DNA of 43,096 nt from an uncultured Selenomonadaceae bacterium (GCA_905236285.1 CAJOPN010000166.1:1-43096); one strand, 5' to 3'; shown: positions 17,934 to 27,365, counted from the first letter of the stretch. Numbers and translations: made by a program. The notes: generated from the sequence alone by a model not told the origin.

Positions 17934-18511
17934 ATTGAAAAAATTCCAATCATCAGCAGTAAAAATAATCCGAATGATAAACTTGTCGCGTCGGTTGCAA
18001 AAATATGCTGCATTAATAATCTGTCGCCGATTCGATTCATAAACGAGCCATAAATTCCGATTGCAATCAAAATAAAAATTAATATTCGTTGAAAAATCTT
18101 CGGCACATTCAAATTGATTAGATTATTGAACCGCTGTCGAAAACTTTTAAAATTAAAACCGAAATGCAGACCGATTAAAATCATCATAAGAAACGGCGTT
18201 GATACATGAAGTTGATGGATTGTAATATTTCGCTGAAGATTTATATCAATAATATCTTTAAAGATAAAATTTGAAATGCAAACGCCGCTGAAAATTGTCA
18301 CGAGTAGACACAAAATTAAAGCGACATCAACAATTTGAGAGAGCCGCTTTTTTTGATTTTTAAAAATTTTCCAATTCCAAATAAAATGTCCGACCATAGC
18401 AATCGGTAAAATTAAGCCTGCAATTTCGTGAAATATTCTCGGTAAAAAATGAAAACTCATCACGAGCAGAAATAATATAAATAAAAAAATATCGAGATAA
18501 AATTTTTTCAA
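17888..18511 (-). CDS. DUF4405-like integral membrane protein
   Basis: The 207 residues contain about six hydrophobic helices. The arrangement FHFLPRIFHEIAGLILPIAM with GHFIWNWKIF, and later IHQLHVSTPF with LIGLHFGFN, has histidines spaced within membrane helices as in DUF4405 and other cytochrome b-like proteins that may bind heme. The role is unknown; an electron-transfer role is inferred only from the histidines. TTG at 18511 is the start, with AAGGTGAG upstream. It follows the GspE-type ATPase gene by 37 bp on the same strand and may be its operon partner. The end overlaps the convergent methyltransferase-like gene. Confidence 0.65.
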   Translation of the reverse strand: MKKFYLDIFLFILFLLVMSFHFLPRIFHEIAGLILPIAMVGHFIWNWKIFKNQKKRLSQIVDVALILCLLVTIFSGVCISNFIFKDIIDINLQRNITIHQLHVSTPFLMMILIGLHFGFNFKSFRQRFNNLINLNVPKIFQRILIFILIAIGIYGSFMNRIGDRLLMQHIFATDATSLSFGLFLLLMIGIFSIYVFIGYLISSKISR

Positions 18512-18548
18512 ATTGACTCACCTTTTTGGGTCAAAATTTTTTTAAATT

Positions 18549-19802
18549 TTAAAGAACTCTTTGCAATTCGTTAATTGTCGTTAGACCTGCAGCAACTTTT
18601 TGAAGACCGTCATCAAACATCGTCACGAATTTTTTTGAAAGTGCAAGCCGTCGAATATCATCAACATCATTAAAATTCAAAATTATTTTACGAAAATCTT
18701 CATCAATCTGCAAAATTTCATGTATTGCAATTCGTCCACTGAATCCCGTATGACGACATTTTTCACAGCCGACACCTTTATAAATTTTCATTCCTTCTTT
18801 AAAATATTTTCCAAAAATTTCAGCGTCGATTGAATTTTTGTCGACTTCGTAACTTTGTCGGCAATGAGGACAAATTTTTCTTACAAGACGTTGAGACATA
18901 ACTCCGTTTAAAGTCGCCGCAAGAAGATAAGGTTCAACATTCATTTCAAGCAATCGAAATATCGCGCTGCAACTGTCTTTTGCGTGCAAGGTCGTCAAAA
19001 TTAAATGTCCCGTTAATGCTGCTCTTATTGCAATCTGTGCAGTTTCGTTGTCTCGTGCCTCACCGACCATTATTATATTGCAATCCATTCTCAGCATTGA
19101 ACGAAGTCCGCTTGAAAAATTTAATCCGACTTTTTCATTTACTTCCATTTGATTTATTCCGTCAACAAATTGTTCAATCGGATCTTCAAGCGTCATTATA
19201 TGTTGTTCTCCCGTGTTTCGTTCGCGAAGTGCTGCATAAAGTGAAGTCGATTTTCCCGAATTCATCGGACCTGTAACAATGAACATTCCTGACGACAAAT
19301 TTATCAAACGTCTGAAAATTTTTTCTGTCTCCTCATTCATTCCGAGTTCGGAAATATTTTTGAGCTTCTCTCCGACATCCATCAATCTTATTACGAGATT
19401 TTCGCCGTATTTGATTGGAATCGACGCTACACGCATATCAATTTTTTTGCCGTTGAAATCAAAATCAATATGTCCGTCGAGAGGTATAAAATGTTTCGTC
19501 GTGTCCATTCCTGCCATTATTTTTAATCGTGCCGTGAATGTCGGAATTATTGCCGAATCAAGCGGCTTATGCAATTCACACAAATCGCCGTCAAGTCTGT
19601 AACGTATTCGTAAATTATTTTTCTGCGGCTCTATGTGAATATCGGTTGCCTGACTTTCAGCCGCCGTATTCAAAATTAAATTCACCAATCGAACTATCGG
19701 CGCATTTTCAAATGTCTGCACAGAATGACTTATATTATAAATAACTTGCCGCGATAATTTAAAAATCGTGTCGTCCAAATTTTTTTGATTATTGCCATCC
19801 AT
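18549..19802 (-). CDS. GspE/PilB-type secretion or pilus ATPase, short form
   Basis: ATPases of this family drive assembly of type IV pili or type II secretion pseudopili at the inner membrane face. Marks include APIVRLVNLILNTAAESQATDIHIEP (residues 34-59, given in part), Walker A GPMNSGKST (168-176), the Asp box region TLEDPIEQ, Walker B NIIMVGEARD (232-241), the His box TTLHAKDS, and a CPHC...CEKC zinc site. At 417 residues it lacks the roughly 150-residue N-terminal MshEN-type domain usual in GspE/PilB. ATG 19802 is the first start after an in-frame TGA and has no good ribosome site; it overlaps the end of the DUF262 gene by 14 bp. No pilin, GspF or PilT gene is nearby. Truncation is possible. 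Confidence 0.85.
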   Translation of the reverse strand: MDGNNQKNLDDTIFKLSRQVIYNISHSVQTFENAPIVRLVNLILNTAAESQATDIHIEPQKNNLRIRYRLDGDLCELHKPLDSAIIPTFTARLKIMAGMDTTKHFIPLDGHIDFDFNGKKIDMRVASIPIKYGENLVIRLMDVGEKLKNISELGMNEETEKIFRRLINLSSGMFIVTGPMNSGKSTSLYAALRERNTGEQHIMTLEDPIEQFVDGINQMEVNEKVGLNFSSGLRSMLRMDCNIIMVGEARDNETAQIAIRAALTGHLILTTLHAKDSCSAIFRLLEMNVEPYLLAATLNGVMSQRLVRKICPHCRQSYEVDKNSIDAEIFGKYFKEGMKIYKGVGCEKCRHTGFSGRIAIHEILQIDEDFRKIILNFNDVDDIRRLALSKKFVTMFDDGLQKVAAGLTTINELQRVL

Positions 19803-21945
19803 AATTTTTTTTCATGTACCTTTTCATTTTTTCAATTCGGTTTTCCGTATCAATTCCATTATTCTGATTAATTTTAATTCTTGAAATTTTATTTGTGATA
19901 ACTTCTTTTATTAAATATGAATCGTTTTTACATTCAATATATTTGTCGCCGAATATAAAAATTCTTCCGTAATCATCGAAATTTTTTATTTTTGCATGAA
20001 TTGCTTTTATAAACGGCTGATAAGATGATTTGGCTCGTTTCAAATTTTCAAGCACAACAAATTCATAAGTTTTATTTGAATCATACCAATAATATTTTCC
20101 ATTGAATTTTTTCGGTCTGAAATCTTCATATTTTACGAAATAATAATTCCAATCGAAAATTGATTCAGCCTCACATTTTTTTATGTACTTATCAATAATT
20201 TCTTCCTTCAAATATTTATCAGTAAAATTTTGAGTTCTCGACAACAAATTTTTCAAAATTTTTTTTGTATCATCGAAGCCGAGTGATGAACTGTGATGAA
20301 AAAGATTTTGCCAAGAAATTTCTTTTTGAGAACCATATTGAAATCTGTTGTAATTATCCTGTTGGCAATAATCTCCATCTATAGACAAAAGTGCACAATT
20401 TATTAAATCGTAATTGCAATTAAACAACGAAATAAATCTTTCAAAAAAATTTTGATTTTCAAGACCGACAATATCAATTTGACCGTAAAGCAGTTTATGA
20501 TCTTCAAGTTCAAAAAGTAATTCTGACTCATTCGGATTTTTTTCAGTCCATATAAGTTTTGATTTTTCTTCCTTACGTTGATAACTGTTGAAACCACCGG
20601 ATTTAACTTCAATATCAATTTCGCCTTCGATGATAATTTTTTCGACTTGATTTACAAATGCATTCATATCCTCTTCTCTTATGTCAAATTCCGAATTGTT
20701 GATTAAATTGTTAATTATTCGTATTCGACGGCGAAAATCTTTATCGTCAATTTTATTTTTATTGAGCAGATATTTTTGAAAAGCATAGAGCATTAAAAAA
20801 TCTCTCAACGGAAATCTTTCTCTCCGCAGACAATCTTTAAAATAATTTGCGTTGTCAGTCAAAATTTTATCGGCGACATGTGATTCTGTCGTGACATAAT
20901 CATCAAAAAATTTATCAATCATCTTATGATTTTGAATTTCACACCAGCAATCAAAATATTTTTCAAAAAGTTCAATGTTTTCCTTTTTATAAATTATATT
21001 AAAGTCAAAATTTGAAAGAGAATTTTCGTAACGAATGACATTGCAAATAAATCGAAAATAATTTAAAAATGAATCGTCAATAACGTAAGGACTGCCGTTT
21101 TTAATATTTTTGTCCCGACAATTCCAGAGCATATCGGTCCAGTCAATGTCAATTTTTTTGCTGATACGTTCGGTTGTGCCGACATCAATTTTTGAATTTT
21201 CTTCAAGCTGAGAAATTTTATCGATAAATTCCGCCTTCAAATTTTCAAAATCCGTCAAAGGTTTCCCGCGTGAATTCATTTTTATATATAAATCGTCAGT
21301 CAAACCCATGTCTTCTATCGGCAAAAAATAAAATGAAATTAAACCACTCTGTAATTTCTTCCATAAATCTTTTTCATACTTAAATTTATCATCAATCGCA
21401 TCGAGCATGACGAGCATTGAACTTACAGTAGGATCATCTTTCCAAGAGAGAGGAAACCAGGCTTGATTTATTATATCTTCGGACAAATTTTTTTTAAATG
21501 ACGGCTTGAATTTTTCATCAAATAATTTTTCACAAAAATGTCTTGCAGTATAACGCGTATCATATGAAAAATTTTTCAAAAAATTGAAATCTATCAATTC
21601 ATTAGGATTTTCAAATTCAAATTTTCTGTAAGCATACCAATGAAGTAAAAATAAAGTCGTCAAACGTTGCTGACCGTCAAGCGGAATCATCACACCTTTG
21701 TTGTTAATGTCGCCGTAAACGAGATCGAGCGTCAAAGGTTCATTTTTATTGATGGATTCAAAGAGTGCCTTCAAAAATTTTTCGCGAATGACTTTAATTT
21801 TTTTGGTCTGTCTTCCTTGAGCATAATCACGTTGAATTTTCGGAATGATAATTTTTTCGATATTTAAATTTTTTGTGCCGAAACTTTTTTTAAATATTTC
21901 ACTAAAAGTTATCGGCTCTAAACGAGTTTTAATTTGATCCGCCAT
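19789..21945 (-). CDS. DUF262 protein, long partner (no HNH end seen)
   Basis: This 718-residue protein starts with a DUF262 (ParB/Srx-like) domain: IPKIQRDYAQGR (34-45), the signature DGQQRLTTLFLLHW (90-103) and, further on, LYIKMNSRGKPLTDFENLKA. In GmrSD-type enzymes this domain binds or hydrolyses nucleotides and controls a nuclease. Later segments ELEDHKLLYGQI and DWNYYFVKYEDFRPKKFNG recur in long DUF262 proteins, as far as I recall. No EHIxP-type DUF1524 motif was found, so it likely depends on its neighbour for cutting. It begins 19 bp after the shorter DUF262 gene with ATG 21945 preceded by GGAGGAAA, and its end overlaps the ATPase gene. A defence role is an inference from the family. 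Confidence 0.82.
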   Translation of the reverse strand: MADQIKTRLEPITFSEIFKKSFGTKNLNIEKIIIPKIQRDYAQGRQTKKIKVIREKFLKALFESINKNEPLTLDLVYGDINNKGVMIPLDGQQRLTTLFLLHWYAYRKFEFENPNELIDFNFLKNFSYDTRYTARHFCEKLFDEKFKPSFKKNLSEDIINQAWFPLSWKDDPTVSSMLVMLDAIDDKFKYEKDLWKKLQSGLISFYFLPIEDMGLTDDLYIKMNSRGKPLTDFENLKAEFIDKISQLEENSKIDVGTTERISKKIDIDWTDMLWNCRDKNIKNGSPYVIDDSFLNYFRFICNVIRYENSLSNFDFNIIYKKENIELFEKYFDCWCEIQNHKMIDKFFDDYVTTESHVADKILTDNANYFKDCLRRERFPLRDFLMLYAFQKYLLNKNKIDDKDFRRRIRIINNLINNSEFDIREEDMNAFVNQVEKIIIEGEIDIEVKSGGFNSYQRKEEKSKLIWTEKNPNESELLFELEDHKLLYGQIDIVGLENQNFFERFISLFNCNYDLINCALLSIDGDYCQQDNYNRFQYGSQKEISWQNLFHHSSSLGFDDTKKILKNLLSRTQNFTDKYLKEEIIDKYIKKCEAESIFDWNYYFVKYEDFRPKKFNGKYYWYDSNKTYEFVVLENLKRAKSSYQPFIKAIHAKIKNFDDYGRIFIFGDKYIECKNDSYLIKEVITNKISRIKINQNNGIDTENRIEKMKRYMKKNYGWQ

Positions 21946-21964
21946 TAAATTTTCCTCCGCTTTG

Positions 21965-23665
21965 TCAATTCAAATAACATTTCAATACGGCTTTAATTTC
22001 TTTGATGTATTCTTTACGATCGTCTTGGCTCCAAAAATGAATTTGATTTTTTTCCGAAGGAGTATAATATTTCAAAAAAATCATTTTAGTGGCGAACGGA
22101 ATAAATTTGCCGTGTTTATCCATATCAATAATAAGATTACGTTTGACATCGAAAGTTGAATTACTTAACGCCGCATTTTTTCCGCAATCCAAAAGTGCAA
22201 GATTGGAAACTGAATTTATATAATCGCCTGTGTCGCCGTCTTCCGACAAAATTTTGACGATTCTCTCCTGCAACGGATTAAAATTAATTTCTTCAATTTT
22301 ACTTCGATTCAAAATTTTTTCAACGTCATTGATTAAATTTAAATGATTGCCTTCGATTGATTTAATTGATTTTAAATGATCTTCCAACCATTTACGCCAT
22401 TGCTCTTGTTTTTTGAGTGATTTAGATTGTTTGGCATGAATGTGTTCCAAAGACCAATCAACTTTGTCTTTTCCGAAAAATTTAAATTTGCTGAACGGAA
22501 ACCATTGAGTATTTTCACCGTTGCGTCTGACTGATTCGACATTGAAAAGCAAAAGCAGTTTAAATATTGTCTCGTAATCTTCTTCGTAATTTAAATCTTC
22601 AAGGTCTTTCGGCGACTCAATACTTTTTTTGATTTGTTCATTCAAAATTTTTAAAAATTCTTCTTTCGTCTTGCCTTTGGATTCTTTGTAAATTTCTAAA
22701 AGTGTTTTGGTTCTCGATGCAATCAAATAACCGATTTTATGATAAAATTCGTGATCGTTGAACCAATCTTTCAATATCAAAAATGTATGTTGAATATCTT
22801 CTTTCCAAATTTTATTTAAATCCTTTGAACTTCGCAATTTATCAATTTCAAAGAACGTAAAATTTTTTTCAGATTCATTAATTTTTTTCTCAGAGATTAA
22901 ATCAAGTACCAGATTAATTTTTGTTTGATATGATTCAGAGAAATTATTGGTCAAAAAATACCAAAGTGATTTATTATGAAGTTCTCTTTCAATATTGTCC
23001 CATTGAAAAGCAATTTCTTCTTGATGAGCAGCTCCATTGCCGGCAAAAAACATTGCTTTAACCAATTCGGCACTCGTCAGTTCAATTTTTCCGCTGTTGA
23101 GACGTTTGAAAAGTTCTATTGCATCTTTATTTTGATTGTCGTCAGATTCTATTTCGTACCAAATAATTTTAACATTGAAAGTAAAATATTCGTCGATTCT
23201 GTTCATTATGGCTTTTGGTCTTTCGGAAAACCATTTTTCGATAACGTCATAAGCGTTTGCCATAAAATAAAAATCAATATATTCATCGCGACGATCATTT
23301 CTGTTTTTTTCATCATGAATATTTTCAAGAAAATTTTGCGATTCGTTACGCGTTTCATATTCAATAGAAAAATTCGGCTCGTCAAAATCTCGTTTTTCAT
23401 GCATATATTTACGAATGAGATAAATTGTCGTGAGTCGCTGCTGACCGTCGATCAATTCATACTTATTATTTTGATTTTTTTGAACGACAATCGGCTGAAG
23501 ACAATAATTTTTATTGCAGAGTTCATTTAAAGAATAAATATCATCAAGCATACGCTCAATTTCCGATTCGCTCCAACGATAACCGCGTTGATAAGACGGA
23601 ATAATAAAATTGCCTTCAATTTCGTAAACCAATTTGGTTTGAATATTAACGTTTTTGATTGCCAT
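21965..23665 (-). CDS. DUF262-DUF1524 protein (GmrSD-like putative nuclease)
   Basis: The 566 residues carry a complete GmrSD-like layout. The N-terminal DUF262 has IPSYQRGYRWSESEIERML (22-40), LIDGQQRLTTIYLI (71-84) and LFKRLNSGKIELTSAELVKA (185-204). The C-terminal DUF1524 HNH-like domain has EHIHAKQ (407-413) and NLALLDCGKNAALSNSTFDVKR (from 488, the asparagine and late lysine in place). Family members GmrSD and SspE restrict modified or phosphorothioated DNA. The start ATG 23665 lies 6 bp after the aroE stop, so it is carried on the aroE transcript. Together with the next gene it forms a two-component set. The target is unknown. Confidence 0.85.
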   Translation of the reverse strand: MAIKNVNIQTKLVYEIEGNFIIPSYQRGYRWSESEIERMLDDIYSLNELCNKNYCLQPIVVQKNQNNKYELIDGQQRLTTIYLIRKYMHEKRDFDEPNFSIEYETRNESQNFLENIHDEKNRNDRRDEYIDFYFMANAYDVIEKWFSERPKAIMNRIDEYFTFNVKIIWYEIESDDNQNKDAIELFKRLNSGKIELTSAELVKAMFFAGNGAAHQEEIAFQWDNIERELHNKSLWYFLTNNFSESYQTKINLVLDLISEKKINESEKNFTFFEIDKLRSSKDLNKIWKEDIQHTFLILKDWFNDHEFYHKIGYLIASRTKTLLEIYKESKGKTKEEFLKILNEQIKKSIESPKDLEDLNYEEDYETIFKLLLLFNVESVRRNGENTQWFPFSKFKFFGKDKVDWSLEHIHAKQSKSLKKQEQWRKWLEDHLKSIKSIEGNHLNLINDVEKILNRSKIEEINFNPLQERIVKILSEDGDTGDYINSVSNLALLDCGKNAALSNSTFDVKRNLIIDMDKHGKFIPFATKMIFLKYYTPSEKNQIHFWSQDDRKEYIKEIKAVLKCYLN

Positions 23666-23671
23666 TTTAAA

Positions 23672-24535
23672 TTATTCGCCTTCTTCGTATTTAAGCGCGT
23701 CTTCAAGAGCTTTAAGCATAACTTTTTCATCAGGTTCAATTCCCGTGAAAAGTCTGAAGGCCTCCATTCCTTGATGAAGTAACATTTTCATTCCATTAAT
23801 TATCGGATAACCCAACTCTTCAGCTTTAGCCAAAAATTTTGTCTTTGCCGGAGAATAAATTAAATCGTAAACAAGAGCACCTTCAGGCAAAAGTGAAATA
23901 TCAACCGGCGGCATTTCGTCAATATCGGGAGTCATTCCGAGCGGTGTCGTATTTATTAAAATATCTGCATGTTTCATTTGCGTTTTAAATTCTTCCGTCT
24001 CCCAATGAAAAATTTCAACTGATTCAAAAATTTTAAAGTCTTCAATCATTGATTTATATTTTTCGGGATTTCTTACACCGACGGCAATATGATTTGCATT
24101 TCGTTTGCAAAGTCCCCAGATAACCGAACGAGCAGCACCTCCTGCACCGAGCACGACTGCATTGCAATCATTCGGCATGAAATCAACTTCATTAAGAGAT
24201 TTTACGAAACCGATAACGTCTGTATTATAGCCGGTAAGTATTCCGCCGTCATTGACTACCGTATTTACTGCGCCTATCATTTTTGCATCTGTATCAAGTG
24301 AATCGAGCAGAGAAGTTATCATTGTCTTGAGAGGAATAGTTACATTCCAGCCGCGAAAATTCAATGCACGAAGTCCATCGACTGCAAAAATTAATTTTCC
24401 TTTTTGAATCGGAATTGCAATATAAGAATAATCAAGATTTGCCGCATTGATTGCCGCCATTTGCATTACAGGCGAAAGTGTATGACCTATCGGATAGCCG
24501 ATTATTCCAAGATTTTTCGTTGCTACTTTTATCAT
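23672..24535 (-). CDS. aroE: Shikimate dehydrogenase
   Basis: AroE reduces 3-dehydroshikimate to shikimate with NADPH in the aromatic amino acid pathway. The 287 residues show the substrate-binding GHTLSPVMQ near the N-terminus, the catalytic lysine in NVTIPLK, the GAVNTVV segment, GYNTDVIGF with the catalytic aspartate, the nucleotide-binding loop VLGAGGAARSV, and the NTTPLGM and NGMKMLLHQG segments. In the common NVTIPHK motif the residue before lysine is His; here it is Leu. ATG 24535 follows GGAGGTC by 8 bp. A strong promoter lies at 24571-24599. The two DUF262 genes and the ATPase gene follow without a visible terminator. Confidence 0.96.
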   Translation of the reverse strand: MIKVATKNLGIIGYPIGHTLSPVMQMAAINAANLDYSYIAIPIQKGKLIFAVDGLRALNFRGWNVTIPLKTMITSLLDSLDTDAKMIGAVNTVVNDGGILTGYNTDVIGFVKSLNEVDFMPNDCNAVVLGAGGAARSVIWGLCKRNANHIAVGVRNPEKYKSMIEDFKIFESVEIFHWETEEFKTQMKHADILINTTPLGMTPDIDEMPPVDISLLPEGALVYDLIYSPAKTKFLAKAEELGYPIINGMKMLLHQGMEAFRLFTGIEPDEKVMLKALEDALKYEEGE

Positions 24536-24570
24536 TTTAAAAGACCTCCAAAAAAATTTTAATTTTTCTG

Positions 24571-24599
24571 ATTATATCATTACAAAAAATTTGTTGCAA
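24571..24599 (-). promoter_or_regulatory. Promoter of aroE and the DUF262 genes
   Basis: TTGCAA (24594-24599) and TATAAT (24571-24576) on the minus strand are separated by exactly 17 bp, with a TG one base before the -10 box. No promoter of similar quality was seen in the 6-bp gap before the first DUF262 gene. Confidence 0.75.
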
Positions 24600-24663
24600 C
24601 AAAAAGAAAGGAATATAATTTAATTCGGAATGCAGAATTTTTTTATTGAGGAATTTTTCAATC

Positions 24664-26061
24664 TCAAAAATTCTTTGTGTAACCTGCATTGCTCTGCCAC
24701 ATATAATTATTTTCTTCGGCACGTGATTTGTGATAATTATAAAAATCGGTAAGCGCACGTTTAAATTCCGAACCGGATTGCACAGGCTCAATTCTTGCTG
24801 AGGGAAAATTATTTTTGAGTTCATCAAGTGTAATATCATCGAGAAAAATATCTTCGCCACTTCTCAATGCTGATTCGGGAATCAAAATTCCGTCGCGATC
24901 TCCTCCGATTGATTCCAACGTTTTAATTATGTCAATTCCCGTCAAAAGTCCCGAAACATTCACCGTTTCACCGAAAAATTCATTTACGACCGGCAAAATT
25001 CTAACTTTTAAATTTTTTTTATGCGACATTGCCTCTTCAGATAAATTTTTTAAAACGGATGCAACAGACATTCCGCAAATTACATCAATTTTAATTTCTT
25101 TGTCGTAATTATTTTTTGAAAATGATTCGTTCTGCCAATCACTTATAAAACTTCGCGTTAAACCGATTCCGTTGTCAAGTTGAGGAAAATCGTCATAAAA
25201 TTTTTCGGGAGGCATTTCGCGGTTCGCCAAAAAATAAAATTCATCGCCGAGATATACAAAAGTTTTTCCGATTTCGCGGCGTAATTTTTTTTGCCAAATT
25301 TCAACCTGCTCAATAACTTTGACTGCACCGTCATGATCGAATTGTTTCAAAATAAATTTATCGCGTCTGTGCTTGGTAATGCCGACAGGTACAATCGCGA
25401 GTGATAAAACATTCGGACGACGTGCAACCAATTCAGAAATTGTTCTTTCAAGTTCAGTGCCGTCATTTAAATCTGCACAGAGGACAATTTGCGTATGATA
25501 TTCAACTCCCGCCGATTCAAGTTTGTCGAGATTTTCAGAAATTTTTTCAGCAAGCGGAGTTCTTAACATTTTTGCACGAATTTTGGGATTCATTGCATGA
25601 ACCGATACGAAAAGCGGCGACAAATGAAATTGTTCAATGCGTCGATAATCTGAATCAGTCAAATTCGTCAGCGTGATGAAATTTCCGTATAAAAATGACA
25701 TTCGATAATCATCATCTTTGATTGAAAGAGTTTTCCTCATTTTCGGAGCAATCATATCAACGAAACAAAAGACGCAATGATTTTTGCAACGATGGATTCC
25801 GTCGAAAACTGCCGATTCAAATTCAACTCCGAGTTCTTCATCAATATCCTTGTCAAATTCAATCAATTCTTTTTCGCCGTTAGAATGTTCAATCAGCATT
25901 TCAATTTCTTCATCTGCAAGTTCAAAACTTAAATCAATTATGTCACAAATTTTTTTGCCGTTAATTTCCAAAATCGAATCTCCCGCTTTGAGTTCAATTT
26001 CTTCAGCAAGTGAATTTTCATTGACACGAATTATTTTTGCTTTATACGATTTATTAAACAT
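24664..26061 (-). CDS. PDZ / radical-SAM / DUF512 family protein
   Basis: This 465-residue protein matches the DUF512 (TIGR03279) family of putative radical-SAM enzymes. The N-terminus is a PDZ-like domain (about 8-70: GDSILEINGKKICDIIDL). A C-x3-C-x2-C iron-sulphur motif follows at Cys92, Cys96 and Cys99 (RCKNHCVFCFVD), then FLYGNFITLTNL and SVHAMNPKIRAKML typical of the family, and a C-terminal DUF512 part (VSGLLTGIDI, SGEDIFLDDITLDEL). The substrate is not known. The gene often occurs near der/engA elsewhere, not here. It lies 66 bp after the glycerate kinase gene on the same strand; no terminator was seen at its end. Confidence 0.88.
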   Translation of the reverse strand: MFNKSYKAKIIRVNENSLAEEIELKAGDSILEINGKKICDIIDLSFELADEEIEMLIEHSNGEKELIEFDKDIDEELGVEFESAVFDGIHRCKNHCVFCFVDMIAPKMRKTLSIKDDDYRMSFLYGNFITLTNLTDSDYRRIEQFHLSPLFVSVHAMNPKIRAKMLRTPLAEKISENLDKLESAGVEYHTQIVLCADLNDGTELERTISELVARRPNVLSLAIVPVGITKHRRDKFILKQFDHDGAVKVIEQVEIWQKKLRREIGKTFVYLGDEFYFLANREMPPEKFYDDFPQLDNGIGLTRSFISDWQNESFSKNNYDKEIKIDVICGMSVASVLKNLSEEAMSHKKNLKVRILPVVNEFFGETVNVSGLLTGIDIIKTLESIGGDRDGILIPESALRSGEDIFLDDITLDELKNNFPSARIEPVQSGSEFKRALTDFYNYHKSRAEENNYMWQSNAGYTKNF

Positions 26062-26127
26062 AGATTAAAATTTTCTCCAAGTATTGATTTTTTTGTGAAT
26101 TTATGAGTAATATGATTCGTCTTTGTT

Positions 26128-27267
26128 CTATTTTAAAAAATTAATCAATCTGAAAATTTCTTCAACTGTTCGAGACAAATTAATTTCGGCGGCTTCAAAT
26201 CTCATTGCCTCATCAGTTGAAATCGGTGTTTGAAGTATCGGAAAATATGAATCAATTCCGACTTCGTGAACTTTTATTGCGTCAATCGTTGCACAACCGC
26301 AGACTGCAATCGTCAAAATTTTTTTGTTGATCGATTTTGCAAGTTGAGCAACTCCCACAGGTGATTTTCCCATAACCGATTGACCGTCAAGTCTGCCTTC
26401 ACCGGTTATCAATATATCAGCGTCGGAAAATTCTTTTGAAATATTTATTAAATCCAAAATTAAATTTATTCCTTTGACAAGTTCAGCGTTTAAAAATGTC
26501 CTGAATGCAAAACCCAATCCGCCTGCCGCTCCGTCTCCTTCAATGCTTGTCTTTTCAATATTCAATGTTTTTATTGAGAGAGCAGAAAATTTTTCAATCC
26601 AGCCGTCCATCTGCGAAACAATTTCAGGCGTTGCACCTTTTTGAGGTCCGTAAATTACCGAACAACCGTTTGAACCTGTCAGCGGATTTTTTACATCGCA
26701 GGCAATTTTGAAATGGCATTTTTTTAAAATCGGATTTATTTTTGAAATTTCAATCTCAGAAATATTTTGTAAATCTTTGCCGAAAACTCCGCTTTTAAAG
26801 CCGTGATTTTCTCTGAACTCAAAACCGAGAGCTGTTAACATACCGAGTCCGCAATCATTCGTGGCACTTCCGCCGATTCCGATGATAAAATCTCGACAGC
26901 CGTCCTCAGCCGCACGAAGTATTAATTCACCGAGTCCGTAAGTCGTGGTGTTGAGCGGATTTTTTTCATTTTCAGGGACAAGTGTTAAACCTGCTGCATC
27001 AGCCATTTCAATTATCGCAGTCTGATTTATTCTGCCGTATCGACTTTGAATTTTCGTTCCGAGCGGTCCGGTTACTTCAACTTCAATTATTTCTCCGTTT
27101 AATCCGTCAGTCAAAGCGTCAACCGTTCCTTCACCTCCGTCAGCCAAAGGATATATTTTTACTTCGGAATCAGGCAGAATTTTTTTTATCGCCTCACTTG
27201 AAATTTTTCCGGCACTCATTGATGACAGACTGCCTTTAAATGAATCAATCGCAATTATTATTTTCAT
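26128..27267 (-). CDS. glxK: Glycerate kinase (GarK/GlxK family)
   Basis: Glycerate kinase of this family phosphorylates D-glycerate, usually to 2-phosphoglycerate, feeding lower glycolysis. The 379 residues fit the family. Marks are IAIDSFKGSLSSMSAG at the N-terminus, PLADGGEGTVDAL, MADAAGLTLV, the glycine-rich IGIGGSATNDCGLGML, CDVKNPLTG, and DILITGEGRLDGQS with VGVAQLAK. The ATG at 27267 follows GGAGTGAT. A promoter is at 27337-27365. It is the first gene of a likely two-gene unit with the DUF512 gene. The gene symbol follows the family; which of garK or glxK is the closer match cannot be decided by eye. Confidence 0.92.
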   Translation of the reverse strand: MKIIIAIDSFKGSLSSMSAGKISSEAIKKILPDSEVKIYPLADGGEGTVDALTDGLNGEIIEVEVTGPLGTKIQSRYGRINQTAIIEMADAAGLTLVPENEKNPLNTTTYGLGELILRAAEDGCRDFIIGIGGSATNDCGLGMLTALGFEFRENHGFKSGVFGKDLQNISEIEISKINPILKKCHFKIACDVKNPLTGSNGCSVIYGPQKGATPEIVSQMDGWIEKFSALSIKTLNIEKTSIEGDGAAGGLGFAFRTFLNAELVKGINLILDLINISKEFSDADILITGEGRLDGQSVMGKSPVGVAQLAKSINKKILTIAVCGCATIDAIKVHEVGIDSYFPILQTPISTDEAMRFEAAEINLSRTVEEIFRLINFLK

Positions 27268-27336
27268 TTAAATCACTCCAACATAAAAAAAAGACTTTAA
27301 CGCCTCAAAGAATTTTTAATAAAAAATTTAAAAAAT

Positions 27337-27365
27337 ATTATAATTGTGGTTCAAATTAATTGCAA
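27337..27365 (-). promoter_or_regulatory. Promoter of the glycerate kinase gene
   Basis: TTGCAA (27360-27365) and TATAAT (27337-27342) on the minus strand are 17 bp apart, just downstream of the chemoreceptor terminator. Confidence 0.7.

Noticed and set aside
18509-18536. Hairpin that would hide the DUF4405 ribosome site
   Set aside because: The TTGAC/GTCAA stem has only 5 bp and leaves the ribosome site in the loop, so control is not convincing.
24537-24860. Frameshifted continuation of the DUF512 protein in another frame
   Set aside because: The main frame reaches the family C-terminal motifs and a normal length; the other frame shows low-complexity residues only.
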